A stretch of 64,000 nt of DNA from Cristatella mucedo (GCA_009760855.2 WPIO01000010.1:1947001-2011000), one strand, 5' to 3'; shown: positions 1 through 12,728, numbered from the stretch's first letter. Numbers and translations are program-made. The notes: generated from the letters alone by a model not told the origin.

Positions 1-87
1 TATACAAAACTCTCCTGCGTAACACCCACGTGGTCTTTATGGCTTTGTGGAGTTACAGACGGAGATACATGACATTACATTACAGGA
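1..87 (+). mobile_element. LINE family A, 3' end
   Basis: This is the extreme 3' end of an L2/CR1-like LINE (AACACCCACGTGGTCTTTAT, then GACGGAGATACAT), finishing in a short ATTAC-type repeat. It is cut by the window edge. The same end recurs at 35722, 38630, 49725, 52555 and 58056. Confidence 0.85.
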
Positions 88-2500
88 TGTGCCGCAGGGG
101 CCCATCGCGACCCGACCGAGCGCTGCTCGTATCGGTGGGTGGACGAAAATGTCGATCGCGCCAGCAGACACAAGTGGACATTGGAATTCCCTCCTAGAAT
201 CCGACCGCCGGTGTGCAGCGTTGGTTCCCGGCCGGCGAGGCTAGCTGAGAGGGCGTAGGGATCGAGTGAAGCTTGCCACCGTCCCTACAGTGGAGACTCG
301 CCAGAAAGAAAGATTAGGGATTCGAATCGGGTGCCTGTAGCCGAAGGCAAGGCATCGGCTGCTGATCCTGATGCCAGCTCTGCATGGCTCTGCATGGCCT
401 GTGGCTGACGCCTGCTCGCCGGGTCTGCAAGGGAGATGAGCAGTGGGATAAAAGCTTACTGAATTCGGCCACCCCTTCGCACGAGGCCTGCTGCAGAGGA
501 AGCCTTGGATGGGAGGGTCGGCTGCCCGACAAGTTCCGACAACTGCCGCCTAATGTGCACACTTTTGCAAGCTGCAGAAAACAGCGCCCTCGTTAAGTGG
601 TTCTTAGGCTGGACGAGTGGCCTCTCACAAGTTTAGGCCGCCGTGCATGTTTGCCCCCTATATAGCCTTGCCTCTCCGGCCGGTGTTGGAGCCGGCTCTG
701 CTCTGAGCAACTGCATCCTTCTCTGTGCTCTGCTCTGAGCCCTCGCTCCAAAGAATGGCCTTCGAATGGACATGCTTATGCTGTCACACCATCACCAGCC
801 CTCAGGGACCTACTTACGTCTAGGACTCGAGCCCCGTGACGTATGTGCAGCGGCTTAATGGAGATTAAGTTCTGTTAAGGGCAATGTGAAGATTAGTTAT
901 AATTCAAAGGTTTGAATGAGGAACGGAGCTGACCGAACTCGCTTTTGGGGGGAGGCCTGCCGGGCAAGGCCCACTTGCTGCTGCCCAGCAGGAGCTGGTC
1001 GCGTCCTCTGCCTTTGTCGAGAGAAAGCTCTGAATTAGTGTGCCCACGTACACGCGTGCATCTGTAATACCTCTTAGCCTGCGATGCCTCGAAGCCGAGA
1101 AGACTATGCCGGTGCTATGTTGATGAGTTTTTTGGCAGCCTGGGCATTTTTTGATAGCTAACTCGCAGCCTAAGCAAGGCTATCGATTTGCACGGGTGCC
1201 CGGTTGAGCCATTCCTTCTCTGTCGAGTAGTGCTATCAAGGGCTTCAGTTGCTTCGCGGCAGTCGCCGCATTGCCGCCAGTTTGCTGCCAGCTGGCGGTC
1301 GGACCTGCAGCTAGTCCTTCGGAGGCAGCTTGTGCAAAGCCAGCTCCAGGTAAAGGTGCAACTTCTGCCGACAGTGCAGTCAGCCAATAGTTGTGCCTCA
1401 GCTGTTGCTGCCTTCGATGCACGGTGCAGCCTGTTGCTGCCATTGCACCGGTTGCACGGCTGAAGGTTGCGATTCGACATTATCTTTTTCTCCTTTTAAG
1501 CAAGCCCTCACCAGCTATGGCGGCAGAGGCTCGTACGATCCGGATGTATAGCCATGATGCAGGTTCGGTCCACCTCATTCCCGTTAGATGTAAGATGTAA
1601 TGTGGTAGTGGGAGGGAAACAGGAGGTGGGGAGCAGGGGAGAAGCCAGGGGAGCAGCAGCAGCAGCAGCTCTAGACAACAGCAGCAGCAGCTCCAGGTAG
1701 CAGCCAAGCAATCACTCAATCATGAGTCACCCGACGGTTGCTGCAGAGCAGCAGTCATAGATTAGGCAGCTGAGAACTGCTTCTACTCTCCTGGTAGGAG
1801 GTGTAGATTGCACGTGATTGCAATTTGGCTGCTCATTTGGGCAGCCGAAGAGCTGTGGCCAATCCTGGCTGAATCCTGTTTCTTCCTTCATCTGGCTGCT
1901 TCTGCTGCCTGGTATAAAAGCTGAGAATGATAGTGGTGGTGGCCACTTCCAGGCAGCTGCAGCTGCTCGAGCTGCCTCCCTTGCACGGGTGCATGCAGCA
2001 CCCAGCGGCCAGCACTAGCCCACCAGCCTGGCTAGCTCCGGCTGCAGCTGCTGCTTCCAGACGCAGCAGCTGCGTCTGGCACTAGTGCCATGCCGCCCAG
2101 ATGCTGGCCACACTGGCAGCGCAGCAGTGACTGCAGCACAGAACTTTGACAGTCTTTCTGAATCGATGAATGAATCGGTGAATGAGTGAACATGCTCTTG
2201 CATATAGTGCAACAAGTGCTGCTTTCTTACTACCCTCGTGGAGTGCTGTTGCCTATCCCCCAACCGCACGAATCTCCTGGTGTTGGGCATCGTTGAGCAT
2301 TGGAAGTTTCAGCCTTGACTGTCGGCCGGTCTGGGCATTTCAGCTATGGGCGTTACGACCATTGATTCCCCTCTACGGTCTGCCACGAGTGGATACGTGT
2401 AGTGTAAGCACAGAATGGATTCTGAAGGCAGTGACATTCACGACACAATGGGGTAGTTAACATCGTCTGTTCGCTAGGGCTTTCCTTGCAAATTAAAATT
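88..2500. other. No gene seen; CAG-rich stretches
   Basis: Only short chance frames are present. Two CAG-type runs lie at about 1650-1695. No domain, splice chain or repeat tail was recognised. Confidence 0.5.
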
Positions 2501-2502
2501 TA

Positions 2503-2662
2503 ATATTAGCTGATTCAGCAGCCCCATTTGTATATCGGCAGAAGAGCCTTGACGGCTATCACCAGCGCTTACACTGGGCAATAAAGGATCTTCCACTGCA
2601 CGACTCGAACCCACGACCTGGGCAGTGAAGAGCGAGCACCTTACCCTGGGCTAAGACCCAGG
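2503..2662 (-). mobile_element. SINE family 1 copy
   Basis: This is a tRNA-headed SINE in antisense. The + strand shows the 3' end first (TTAGCTGATTCAGCAGCC), then GCAGAAGAGCC, GGCAATAAAGGAT, and a B-box-like complement (GACTCGAACCCACGACC), with the A-box end at the right. About 16 copies of this family lie in the window. Confidence 0.8.
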
Positions 2663-2735
2663 GGGCAGCTAATAGAAACCATCAAGCTAAGCTTCTGCAC
2701 ACCTTGCCTCATCTGCTCTTCAAATTTCAATATCT

Positions 2736-2888
2736 CCCAGGTCTTGGCCTAGGGGTTAGGTGCGCGACGTTCTCGACCTAGTGTAAGGGGTTTGAGTCCC
2801 GCAGCAGGCAATTCTTTATTGCTAACTGCATGCTGGAGTGATAGCCACTCACGAACTTAAACTGCTATATAAATGAGGCTGTTGAAGG
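2736..2888 (+). mobile_element. SINE family 1 copy, divergent
   Basis: Sense copy: a head GGCCTAGGGGTTAGGTGCGC, B-box-like GGTTTGAGTCCC, then GCAATTCTTTATTGCTA and the AAATGAGGCTGTT end. It is diverged in the middle. Confidence 0.65.
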
Positions 2889-2997
2889 AGCTGCCATTTA
2901 ACGTCAAGTTTATAGTGTCCCCAGCTTATCATTTTTTCCGAGTCCTGCCTTGGTTAGTGGCTAGTTGTCAGCACGAGGAGATCCTACCTAAATGGCC

Positions 2998-3100
2998 ATA
3001 TATTTGCCCCTGGGTCTTTGCCCAAGGGTGAGGCGATTTTGTTTATTGCCAATTGCTAGCAGTTGTGATAGCCGTCAAGGCTCTTTGGCCTCTTTACAAC
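2998..3100 (+). mobile_element. SINE family 1 copy, degraded
   Basis: It retains CCCCTGGGTCTTTGCCCAAGG, TTTATTGCCAATTGC and GATAGCCGTCAAGGCTCTTT. The B box is lost. This is a partial sense copy. Confidence 0.45.
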
Positions 3101-3109
3101 AATGCACAT

Positions 3110-5740
3110 GTTTCATCAGCCAGCCTTTTCTTTTTTCTTCCAATATCCTTGGCCGACATGCCGTCGCCAGAATTTCCTGCCCGATAAATTTCCATTTTCG
3201 CCTGTTGTAGAGGCATTCCGAAGAGGGGCAGCAGCAGCAGCAGCTCGGCATCCTCCACACTGCAGCATTCACAGTGGTGGGGCCTGTCAGACCTGGGAGG
3301 GGGGAGGCTGCAGAAGATAGGCGATTCTGCCTTGATTCTCGCTTCTGCTAGTTTCGCTTAAGGTACATGTGATCAAGCCTGGCCCAATGCCTCTGCCAGA
3401 GCTTGGTCTGCTTAGGACAACGCTGATGGCACAGCCAGCATGGCAGCAGCAGCAGCACAGTTTAATTAGGTCTGCCTGGTCTTCTGCATTGATAAAGTGC
3501 CTCCACTTGGTGATGCATGCATTCGAGGGAGGAATCGGTGTCTGTGCCAGTCCCCATGCAATCCAATACCCCAATGCACCAATACCCAAACCCGCCAGCG
3601 TCTGGCTGGGCTGGGCTGGGCTAGGATGGGCTGGGCTGTTCGATCCCGATGTGTACAGGCCTTCGGGCAGTGGCAGCTGCAGCAAGGCTATTTGACATTG
3701 AGCAGGGCAGCATGCAGGGCTGCCTCCTCCTGCCTGTCCCTCGAAGGCACCTGGAAACACTGACTGCAGCTCTTGCATGTATCTAACGGCCCCATTCCAG
3801 CAGTGAGTGCTACAGCTGCCAGCATTTGTTCACTCTCGCCAGCAGCTGCAGCTTGCACCTTGGTTTGATGGCTGCCCTGGTTCACTAGCCAGGAGGCTAG
3901 ACTCGGGCTCCCTCTCATTATGGCCTCATTTCACGGCAACCCAAGCCGAGGCCCTACTGCTCGAAATTTCCCTTTCACTTTCGAGGAGCCAGATTGAACA
4001 GTGTTTCATGTCACGCGGCTGCTTCTGAGAAGCAAGCGCATGCAGCCGTGCACCCACGGCCCGTTTCGCTGCCTTCTCCATCCATCCGATGCCTCTTGGC
4101 TGCCATTGTTGAGCCAAGCTTGGTCAATACCGTTAGAATCCGGTTTGCCTTTCCTGTTGGCTATCGACGACTTTGATGACCCGTTGCTTGCTTTTACTCG
4201 GCAGCTGTCAGCTTCAAGTGTTTGCTGGAAGCAGCACCCCGTGTGTGCCTAGCCTGTCTGCTGTCTCTCGTGTCCGACAGGGATTAGCCAACTTAGAGCA
4301 GTCGTGACCCTACCTGCATGGGTACAAGTAGCACTCACACACGGTGCTCTTACGCTTGGCGTTGAGTCAGAACTCAGCCGCTCACATGGATATTCCTGCA
4401 CACCAGAAGTAGGTACAACGGCATCGTCCGACGTTGGCTAATTTGAGTATTTTCACTGGAAAACCACCGGTGGCTGGTATTGATATTAAAGCAATTTTAT
4501 TTTCCGTGGGCTGGGTTCTGCTCTTATTTTTTGTTGCTTAGCAATCAAGCTGAAGTTCAGTTGTGTGGTGTCTGTGCCCTACTTTGGCCGGTTGCACGAG
4601 CTACTATCCCTCGCCTATGTAAACAATTTGCATGTTGACTGCCTATGGATAGTCTTGGTAACTGGAATATACCTTAATAAGCCGGTGGAGTATGAGGACG
4701 ATGCAGTTTGTTGGCAGTCAAAGATATGTACATATTAGTAGGAGCTGGCACTACCACGCATCTAGTTTGACTGCCTGACTGGTTTTTCCACACGATGTGC
4801 TGCTGACACAGTAGCTGGATTAAGATTATGCATTTATGTCTGTGTGTGCTATGTGGAGCAAAAGTCGCTCTGCTTAACTATCCTCGAATGGCTGCTCCGA
4901 TGGCTCTAAAGGAGAGTCCAAGAAACACATCTGCCAAGCAGGGCAGTTTGATGTCACGTGACAACATTCTCCACATAAGGAGGCAACGTTCAGTTTTGCC
5001 ACGTCTGAGCCCACTGCACTTTCGGATTATTCCTGGCCTCTGTGCAGCAAGTATTGCATCCGTCTATCTTGACCATAAAAACATCTACAAGCTTCATAGC
5101 GCCACCGGCCTAATGCAGTGCTAGCTTGCCCGAACAGCGTTTTCTCTGGGCCGCTCAGCCTCCTAGTTCCTTTGGTCTTTCCCTCCAACCCAGCAAGCTA
5201 ATCTTGTCATTGCTGGCGTTTTGGTAGCCTTTACTCGGACTTGCCTCGGGCAGATACCAGCCCAGCACTTCTGCAGCCGATGTTATCCCCTTGATGTGCC
5301 TGTTTTCCTGGTCGCAGCCTACTATTGCCTTTTAGCTGCCCGTGTCAACATGTTTCTGATTAGAAGCAGCAGCAGTAGCAGCAGCTGCTCTGCTGTGACA
5401 GCTCACTAGCATTACCTGCACGGACTGCAGCTAACGAAAACCGCAGTTGTACAGCTCTTCACAGACGAACCGACGAGCCGCTTTGGCATGTTTTTGCTTT
5501 CGGCTTAGGTTTATAGTTATAAGGTTTATATTTAGGGCATTACAGCTAAGAGATGCACCCGTATATCACTGCCTGTGGACTCGCTTTGCTGAGTTTATAC
5601 AATAATCATACATCAATTTAGGCTTCTATGATAGGCTCCTCTCCCGGAAGTCCTGGTCGCCATCTTGCTGCTCGGACGGACTTTCTCGCTTTAATAGGGA
5701 TTTAATGGGTCCCTGCGGTTGGTCCATTGCGTGCTTGTAC
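3110..5740. other. No gene seen; GGGCT tandem patch
   Basis: No exon or transposon protein was recognised. A short GGGCT pentamer array lies at about 3606-3640, and CAG/CTG runs at about 3229-3245, 3440-3457 and 5366-5385. Confidence 0.45.
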
Positions 5741-5756
5741 GAGCTGGCGCTGTGCA

Positions 5757-5943
5757 TGTCACCACTAACCCTATATTTTACATGTTGACAATGCAAATGT
5801 CATCTATAACCATGGTATGCTTATTGGCTTGCATGTGACCACAAACCATTCGGTCATGCTTCCCTTACAGCAGATGCAAAGTGCCTAGAAAGAGATTACG
5901 TTCTCTGAGGGCCCTATCCAAAAGTATTTTTATTATTATTATA
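5757..5943 (+). mobile_element. LINE family B, 3' tail
   Basis: The tail of an L2-like LINE: GTGCCTAGAAAGAGATT, TTCTCTGAGGGC, then an ATT repeat. Family B tails all carry the CATGTCACC...TAACCAT block upstream of the terminal hairpin. Confidence 0.8.
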
Positions 5944-6055
5944 GTCCAAGTTTTATGGCTTAGCAGTCATTGGCCAATTTAGAGTTATATGCCTTTGCAG
6001 ATAAGTGGTTAGTCATCGAGCATGCTACTACTAGCCATTCTATTGTGCTTCCTGT

Positions 6056-7204
6056 AATAATAATAATAATACACTTGATGAAGCACCCTCAGAGAACTCA
6101 ATCTCTTTCTAGGTGCTTTATGCTTGCTGCAAAGGAAACAAGATCGAATAGTGAGTGGTATAATGCTTGATAAACAATATGAATAACATGGTTAGGGATG
6201 ACATGCACAGGGTCAGCATGCAAGTGTGGTTAGTGGCAGCATGCGCACTGTCAGCAGGCATAAGATACACATAAAGGACGAATCACAAGGAACCACTAAA
6301 TGCTGTCCTAAATAGGTGCGTTTTTAAGTTCTTTTTAAATGTAGTGAAGTCAGAGATGTCGTGATACAAGTCGGGAGTGTGTTCCAGGCTTTGGGAGCAT
6401 AAGAACTAAATGCACGGTCTCCAAAGGATTAGAGTTATAGGTAAACAGTTAGATTCCGAAAAGCTGGTGGTATGATGCTTAGCCTGGTGGGGATTAGATC
6501 TGATAGGTAGGCTGGAGCAGAATAAGGAAGGGACTTGAAATTCATCGAAAAACCTTGAAGTCGATCTGTTGCTTGACTGGTAGCCAGTGCAGGTCAGCGA
6601 GATGTGGTATGATGTGGCAACTGCAACGCTCATGACAGACTGACCTTGCTGCAGAGCTTTGCACCAGCTGTAAGCGCCTGATTGCTCATGCTGTTAGACC
6701 AGCAAGCAGTGAGTTTCAGAAGTCAAGACGGGATGTCACAAAATCACGTACCAACTTGGATGTGGTATCCCTATCTAAACAAGCCCGAACTTAAGCAATG
6801 CTATGTAGCTGAAAGTAGGCAGAGTTGATTGTGGAGCTGACGTGGTTGTCTAACGACAGGTCACTTTGGAATATGACACATGAATTTTGTGCAGATTCAA
6901 CAGGAGATATGCTGGCCAGGCCTATTTTGAGTGTTAGCCTTTCCAATTTCTGAATCACACTTGGTTTGCCCATAAGTAGTACAGTTTTATCATCTAATTT
7001 AAGAAAATTTGCTGTCATCCATGTGCGCATACCATCAATACATTCAGCAAGGACGTTGAGAGAATTTGACGTGCTGGAGGGCTGGGAGGGATTAAAGCAA
7101 AGGTACAAGTGATAGCCTAGATTGTGCTTGGCAATCACACCGGCAAGAGGGAGAGCATAAACCTTGAAAAGAAGCGTCTTTGCAGCAAATGTAAAGTGCA
7201 TATA
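6056..7204 (-). mobile_element. LINE family B, 3' half with RT remnant
   Basis: An antisense copy starting with its AAT repeat at 6056. The frame at 6791-7201 encodes the end of an L2/CR1-like reverse transcriptase: WMTANFLKLDDKTVLLMGK then LTLKIGLASISPVESAQN. The part before reads YHLYLCFNPSQPS; the YADD catalytic box expected between LY and LCF is missing. Frames at 6406-6633 hold the shifted continuation (region of VARLVCR and SLTFRA in other copies). Dead element. Confidence 0.85.
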
Positions 7205-7206
7205 AA

Positions 7207-7270
7207 AAGATTGAAAGTGCCTAGAAAGAGATTGAGTTCACTGAGGGCACTATATCAAATGTATTATTAT
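7207..7270 (+). mobile_element. LINE family B terminal tail fragment
   Basis: A sense terminal tail (GTGCCTAGAAAGAGATTGAG, GGGCACTATATCAAATG, ATT repeat) abutting the opposite-strand copy to its left. Confidence 0.75.
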
Positions 7271-7828
7271 TTAACCGTAATTAATAACTGTAGCGGTCTA
7301 TAAGGAATGCACTGTGAGGCCTCTGTGAGCATTGGAGGCGATGTGCCTGCTTCAGTTAGAAGGCAGAGAAGATCTAATCATACCGACACTAGGTATCATT
7401 TAACGACCTGTTAGGGTGGGAAAGAAGGTAACTAGGGTGACATCGTAGCAGACCGGGGTTTGTTGCTATTCGTGCAACGAAGTTTAAATCGTAGAAAAGC
7501 GCTCCTTAGAGTAGCTTCAGTCTGGGGCGATGCAACGTTTCTGTGTGCCCGTAAGATCTTGGAGTGCTTGCTGACTTGCTGCTCTGATTAAGCTTCTGCA
7601 CAGTTTGTGGTACAGCTTATGCCGGCCATGACTCAGCTGAGAGCTACAAATCTGATGATCGATGGCCTTTAATTTAGCTTCAGGTCATGGGTGCAAGCAG
7701 CAGTCGGCTGCAAGGCCTGTAAGCCCCGAAGTCTACTGCTGCCGCTTGTACCTTTGGTCTGTCAGTGAAGTATAAATGCACTATGAACCCGAAGATTACA
7801 AGCCTCCTGCGTCTTAGGGTCAAAGTTC
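7271..7828. other. Nothing recognised
   Basis: No open frame of note and no repeat signature seen by eye. Confidence 0.4.
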
Positions 7829-7984
7829 AACTGATTGACCAGCCTCCTTTATATATGGGCAGAAGAGTCTTAACGGCTATCGCCACTAATTGAAGTGGGC
7901 AATAAAGGATCATGCACTCGAGAACTCAAACCCACGACCTGGGTGGTGAAGAGTGAGCACCTTACCCCCGGGTCAAGACCCAGG
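7829..7984 (-). mobile_element. SINE family 1 copy
   Basis: Antisense copy with GCAGAAGAGTCTTAACGGC, GGGCAATAAAGGATC and CTCAAACCCACGACCTGGG. Confidence 0.75.
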
Positions 7985-8164
7985 GGTTTGCTCAATGGTT
8001 AAAGCATGAGAATCCCAAGGGTGTACTTGCAGTAATGCAGTATAGCCACCAGATGGGCAACATGAGGCAGCAGCAGATCAGCTTATGATATTCATTGAAT
8101 CGGGCAGTTTATTATAAGCATGGACTACTTGTCCAGTTAACCGGTCATGAGCATATGATAAAGC

Positions 8165-8342
8165 CTGTTCCAAAACTTTCGTGCTGATCCTGTGCATATC
8201 ACCCCTAACCATGTTATTCATGTTGTTTATCGAGAATGATACCAATCACCATTCGATCATGTTTCCTTTGCAGCAAATGTACAGCACCTAGAGAGAGATT
8301 GAGTTCTCCGAGGGCACTTTATCAAGTGCATTATCATTATTG
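8165..8342 (+). mobile_element. LINE family B, 3' tail
   Basis: It shows the CATATCACCCCTAACCATG block, GCAGCAAATGTACAGCACC, GAGAGAGATTGAGTTCTC and a terminal ATT-like repeat. Confidence 0.8.
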
Positions 8343-9960
8343 TTAAGGCTGGGCATTAATGTTCCGTAAGTGATAAATTGTTGCATGCATGGCCCGACTC
8401 TCCTTTAGCCTGCACAATATCTCTATGTTGCTGCTGACTCGGTCCTTTCGATATGTTGCATGCCCCAGCCAATGAAAAAACTTTAGCCCTGAATAACTAA
8501 AAGCTATTTAATAGAAAGCTCACCATCAGGCTCTAGCTGTCGTGTGCTTCTGGCTACCTAGCCGATTGTATTGATCTTACGGACACACCAAGATGGAAGT
8601 TGACTGGTGGTGCTGGTTGTGGCTGAGGTTTTTTTTTTATCAAGCTGAGGCTGTCAAGAGTAAGATAAATTACCTTGGTTGACACAGCGATCAATCTTCA
8701 GAAGCATGCATAACAATTGCCAATCTCTTGAGTTAGCATTCTAATAGCCAGTAGGCCCATGCCTTCACAAGAGTTAGTGCCTCTGCTATATGATGCGTTG
8801 CCGATATTCACTATCCTTTACTATTGTTGTTGCTGAAGATGCAGGCAATTAAAACAGCATAAACGTACTTAAAAAAATTTAAGAAATGGAAGACGTAAAT
8901 TCTAGAGAGCAAGAGAGTTTTTCCTTGCCTCCTTCGAAAGAGATCGGCAGTTGTCGGATCGGCAGCTGAGGGATCGGTGGCTGCTGAGTGCCACCGACTG
9001 GCCGACATCAGCTGGCCGGCTCAGCAGCCGCCGAGCTTCGCCTGCAGGTTTCTAGGCTTCACATGGTAAATATGGCTAGCAGTTGTGCTTTTTGTAGAAT
9101 CATGCTGCTAGGAATTCACTCTGGCAGGGATTGATTTGCTCTTGCTCAGAACTCTTGCAATGAATCAGCCCACTATTTCGACGGCCACTAGCCTGCCAAG
9201 CTTCAGCCGATCGAACTTGTCTTGTAGCTAATTGTTGAGGCTTCGGCAGCACCCGAACTTCGCCTTGATCGAAGCACTACTGCGGCAGCATGCTGTGGTC
9301 ATGCTGTCTGCACCCACGGCTCGATTGTCGACATCATCGCTTACTCGGCTTGATCATCGTCAACATTGTCCTACTTTCATTCGGGCACATGGTGGCAGTT
9401 ACTGGCCAGCAGTCTAGAAGCTCAAGTGTGTAATCAGCCAGGTCTTGCCTTGCCTGGCTGGCAGCCAACTTATTTTGTGGTGATTATGCTGCCAGTGTGG
9501 CCTATGTATAGCTTACTGACTAGCGTAATGATTAATGAACAGGCCCTCCCGGCGAACCCTTGAAACTAGACTCCATTAAATGACCTATAGTGGTCCTGCA
9601 GTAAGCTTGTGGCTCTAGAGCTTGGACTGTCGAGTCGGTTTGTAATTGAACTGATTATTTTACATGCTGGTTAGGAGTAAGTACGCTTGGTAGGTGTTGA
9701 TATGAGCTAGTCCCTGTTAAGATTTATGGTGAGATTAGGGTAAACACTGGCATACTGCTGGTTGACGTCTGCTCAAGCAAAGTAAGTATCAGCTCAACGT
9801 GTGCATGTATTGAGTATTTATAAAGTTGAGCAATTAGATTAAAAGTTGTTAGTTTATGAGCTGAGCTCATTTTTGGCACATTTAGAATCCGGTCTGCAAA
9901 TAGCTATCGCATACTTGTAACAGTAGTGAACAACTGATAAACGACTAGCAATGACTCATT
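8343..9960. other. No gene seen
   Basis: Only short chance frames (for example 8811-9008 on the minus strand and 9232-9563 on the plus strand), without domain signatures or splice-supported continuity. Confidence 0.4.
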
Positions 9961-9967
9961 GATTTTC

Positions 9968-10330
9968 TTAATAATAATAACAGGCCATTTGCATGGCTCC
10001 CAAATAAAACTCATTTATCTCTCCAGGCACGTAACAACTTGCTGCAAGAGAACCAATAATCAAGGGTTAGTGACATACAAGGTATCAAGCATGCACAAAT
10101 AAACCAGTGTCATGATTAGGCCACCATGCTAAAGCAAACATGAGGACTCTAATGTCCATCGGTTGGTAGAAACTATTGCTAGTAACATTCGCCGAGTCAT
10201 GCTCATGTAAGCATGCTAAGAACACCGGAGCGAAAAAGACCTGTTCAGTGAGACAAAGAGAAAGTTGACCGGTACAGTCTTAAGCTGAGACTTGAAAGAT
10301 GCAGGGTCATTGTAGATAGTGACTATATAG
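9968..10330 (-). mobile_element. LINE family C remnant
   Basis: An antisense tail (AATAATAATAACAGG, then a CCAGGCAC end-block) followed by sequence shared with 41388-41720, including CATGCTAAAGCA, CCATCGGTTGGT and GACAAAGAGAAAG. Strongly diverged; no readable protein. Confidence 0.5.
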
Positions 10331-12145
10331 CCCGAAGTGACCTCCAGATTCTTGGTGCATGTGAGTTGAAGGCGTCATCACCAAAGCTTTTGCATGCTTG
10401 TCTTCGCATGGCACTTGTGTGTTTTTTGCAATCTTCTGTAGAGGACTATATACAAGACTTATTATTATCATTGCTAGGATTTTATCGATTCGAGGATTAG
10501 GCATACAGTTGCTCACGTAACCATATCCCCAAGTCAGTGTCACTAGGCCCTCCACGATCGCTATACAATAGTTTCTCTGCTTCTCCTCAAGCACTAATAC
10601 TCATTAAGGAGCAACTGCAGCAGCTTTCGGCTTGGCTTTGCAATGGTCACCCCAAGCTTGTCGGCCTGACCAGATCGTTAGCTAGGTTACTCCAGGATTT
10701 TTGTGCGATAATCATCAGGGCTGGTTTTTACTAGCCCGGATCAGGGCACGTCCTCATTGATTAAGTTAGACCTGCATCTACTTTTGGGTGGAAGTTGGCA
10801 GATCAGCCCAGCGGTGAGCCAAAATATACGTCCGGCTCCTAGACCTGAACCGCACTGAGCGACACGAATGCCCCAAGTTGGAAGGACCTGACAATGAGAA
10901 AACCCACCCTAGTATCTAATGTTTCGTCAACTGTAGGAATGACTGGTAAGTGATGCTGAGTTTTTCAACTCATCAGTCGAAGAGCCGCCGAACAGTTACC
11001 CACCTCTTTCACTAGAGCATGGCTTAAGTTACCCTTGGATGATGTGTATGATGATATGTGATATGTGTAGGCATAAATGCCTTTAAACGCCAGATGGGAG
11101 CCGGTCTCGTCTCGAAGGAGGCTGCTGTAGAATGGATTGCATTGAACATAGTTAAATGCCTCTCGAAAACGAGGCATTTTTGAGGGTTCAGTCCAAAGGG
11201 AAAGTTGGACCTGTAAACGTGGACTAAGGGAATCTAGTTGAAGCTCCAATGAATAGCCACGCGAGTATGCCTCTATGTCAACGTAATATTGGTGCACTTT
11301 AACGTGTTTTAATTTTGACTTTAAAACTTAGCAGGGCGGTTGGTAAAGATGTCTGGCTTAGTCACGTTCTGTCCACACGCTGCTTTGTTCTAAAGCATGT
11401 CTATCGAAAGACTGTGCCGTTTCCCCCTCCCCCCAGAAGATGCCATTCATCATTCACTATTTTGCCGATGTGTCATGTTCAACTATTTTATTTTATTTTT
11501 TTTGAGTTCTTCAGTGTGACAGCTCAAGGAAATACAAACAATCGTGGCCAGAAAGTTGCTTATTTTTGGAGCAGTTTTTAGCAAGCACTCGTTCGTGGCA
11601 GCTACTGACTGAGGTGGCTTTAGCAAATCTGTTTGGCAGATACAGACCAAGTGGTTTTCTGCAAAAGTTGCAAATTATCCTCCAGTAGGAGACCAAAAGG
11701 ATTCGGATTGACTGCTAGGAACATGCTCAGACCGCTAAGAACATGCTCAGACTGTAAGCAGAGCATGCTCAGACTGCTTTCCTTCACGACCTGCTCTAGC
11801 AGACGAGTTACTAGTGATTGAGGATCGGGAGCCCTACTTCTTTGGATGGATAGTCACGTGATTAATTCCCAGTGCAGTGACGTTTCCTTAGCTTAGCACG
11901 TTATTTTAGGGTCTTGTATATGCGACTGTTGGTTCAGCAGCATTCAGCCATCTGGCTCAATGTTTCACGATATTATAATTCTGCGTGGAGTCTTCCTGAA
12001 GGCTGAGTCGATCTTCCTCTGAGGTTAGTTTTTTTAGTTAAAGAGATTATAGATTGATGCGAAAACAAATTTGTGCAACAGATTGTGTACAGACAGTACA
12101 TGCAGTTTGTGTGCAGTAGCAGTATTGATGGCAACTGGGATGCAT
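10331..12145. other. No gene seen; short CATGCTCAGAC repeats
   Basis: Chance frames only. Three copies of CATGCTCAGAC with about 19-bp spacing lie at about 11722-11778. Confidence 0.4.
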
Positions 12146-12149
12146 TATT

Positions 12150-12232
12150 GCCCACTGAAAGTGGTGGCAGCAGCCGTTAAGGCTCTCTTGCCACTATATA
12201 CCTGACCCTGCTGAATCAGCTAGCCTTTAAGC
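12150..12232 (+). mobile_element. SINE family 1, 3' fragment
   Basis: It retains AGTGGTGGCAGCAGCCGTTA, AGGCTCTCTTGCCACTATA and TGAATCAGCTAG, the 3' half of the family. Confidence 0.6.
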
Positions 12233-12291
12233 AGCTGCAGCCCATCAGGTGTGAGCAAAACAGCCATGCTGCTGCCGAAGCTTTGAAATAA

Positions 12292-12455
12292 AACATTAGC
12301 TGATTTAGCAGCCTCTTTTGTATAGCGGCAGAAGAGCCTTTATGGCTATCACCACTGCTTGCAGCAGGGATAAAGGATCACCCACCACAGGATTCGTGCC
12401 CACGACCTCGGGACCGAGATCGTGAAAAGCAACCACCTTACCTAGTGTGCCATCA
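12292..12455 (-). mobile_element. SINE family 1 copy
   Basis: A nearly complete antisense copy: TTAGCTGATTTAGCAGCCTC, GTATAGCGGCAGAAGAGCC, CCCACGACCTCGGGACCGA and TTACCTAGTGTGCCATCA at the tRNA-like 5' end. Confidence 0.85.
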
Positions 12456-12535
12456 GGCTTTTTGATTGATCTCAAAATCGTAGGCTGTTCTGAAAGCCCA
12501 GGAAGTAAGGTGCTTGCTCTCCACGATCGATATCT

Positions 12536-12608
12536 AAGCGCCGTGAAAGAGAATGAGTTCTCTGAGAGCGCTTTATCAAGTGCATTATTATTATTACTAT
12601 ATTATTAT
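12536..12608 (+). mobile_element. LINE family B terminal tail
   Basis: AAGCGCCGTGAAAGAGAATG, TCTGAGAGCGCTTTATCAAG, then an ATT repeat. It separates two SINE fragments. Confidence 0.7.
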
Positions 12609-12728
12609 TATCTTGGGTTCGAATCCTACAGTGGGTGGTCTTCATTGCTAACAGCAAGTGGTAGTGACAGCCGTTAAGGCTCTTCTGGCACTGTACAAAT
12701 GAGGCTGTTAAATCAGCAAATATTGTTT
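12609..12728 (+). mobile_element. SINE family 1, truncated at 5' end
   Basis: It begins in the B box (GGGTTCGAATCC) right after an ATT tail and runs through GCCGTTAAGGCTCTTCTGG to GAGGCTGTTAAATCAGC. Confidence 0.75.

Noticed and set aside
3287..3778. 163-codon minus-strand frame
   Set aside because: Low-complexity, CTG/GGGCT-driven composition and an opposing open frame; no motif.
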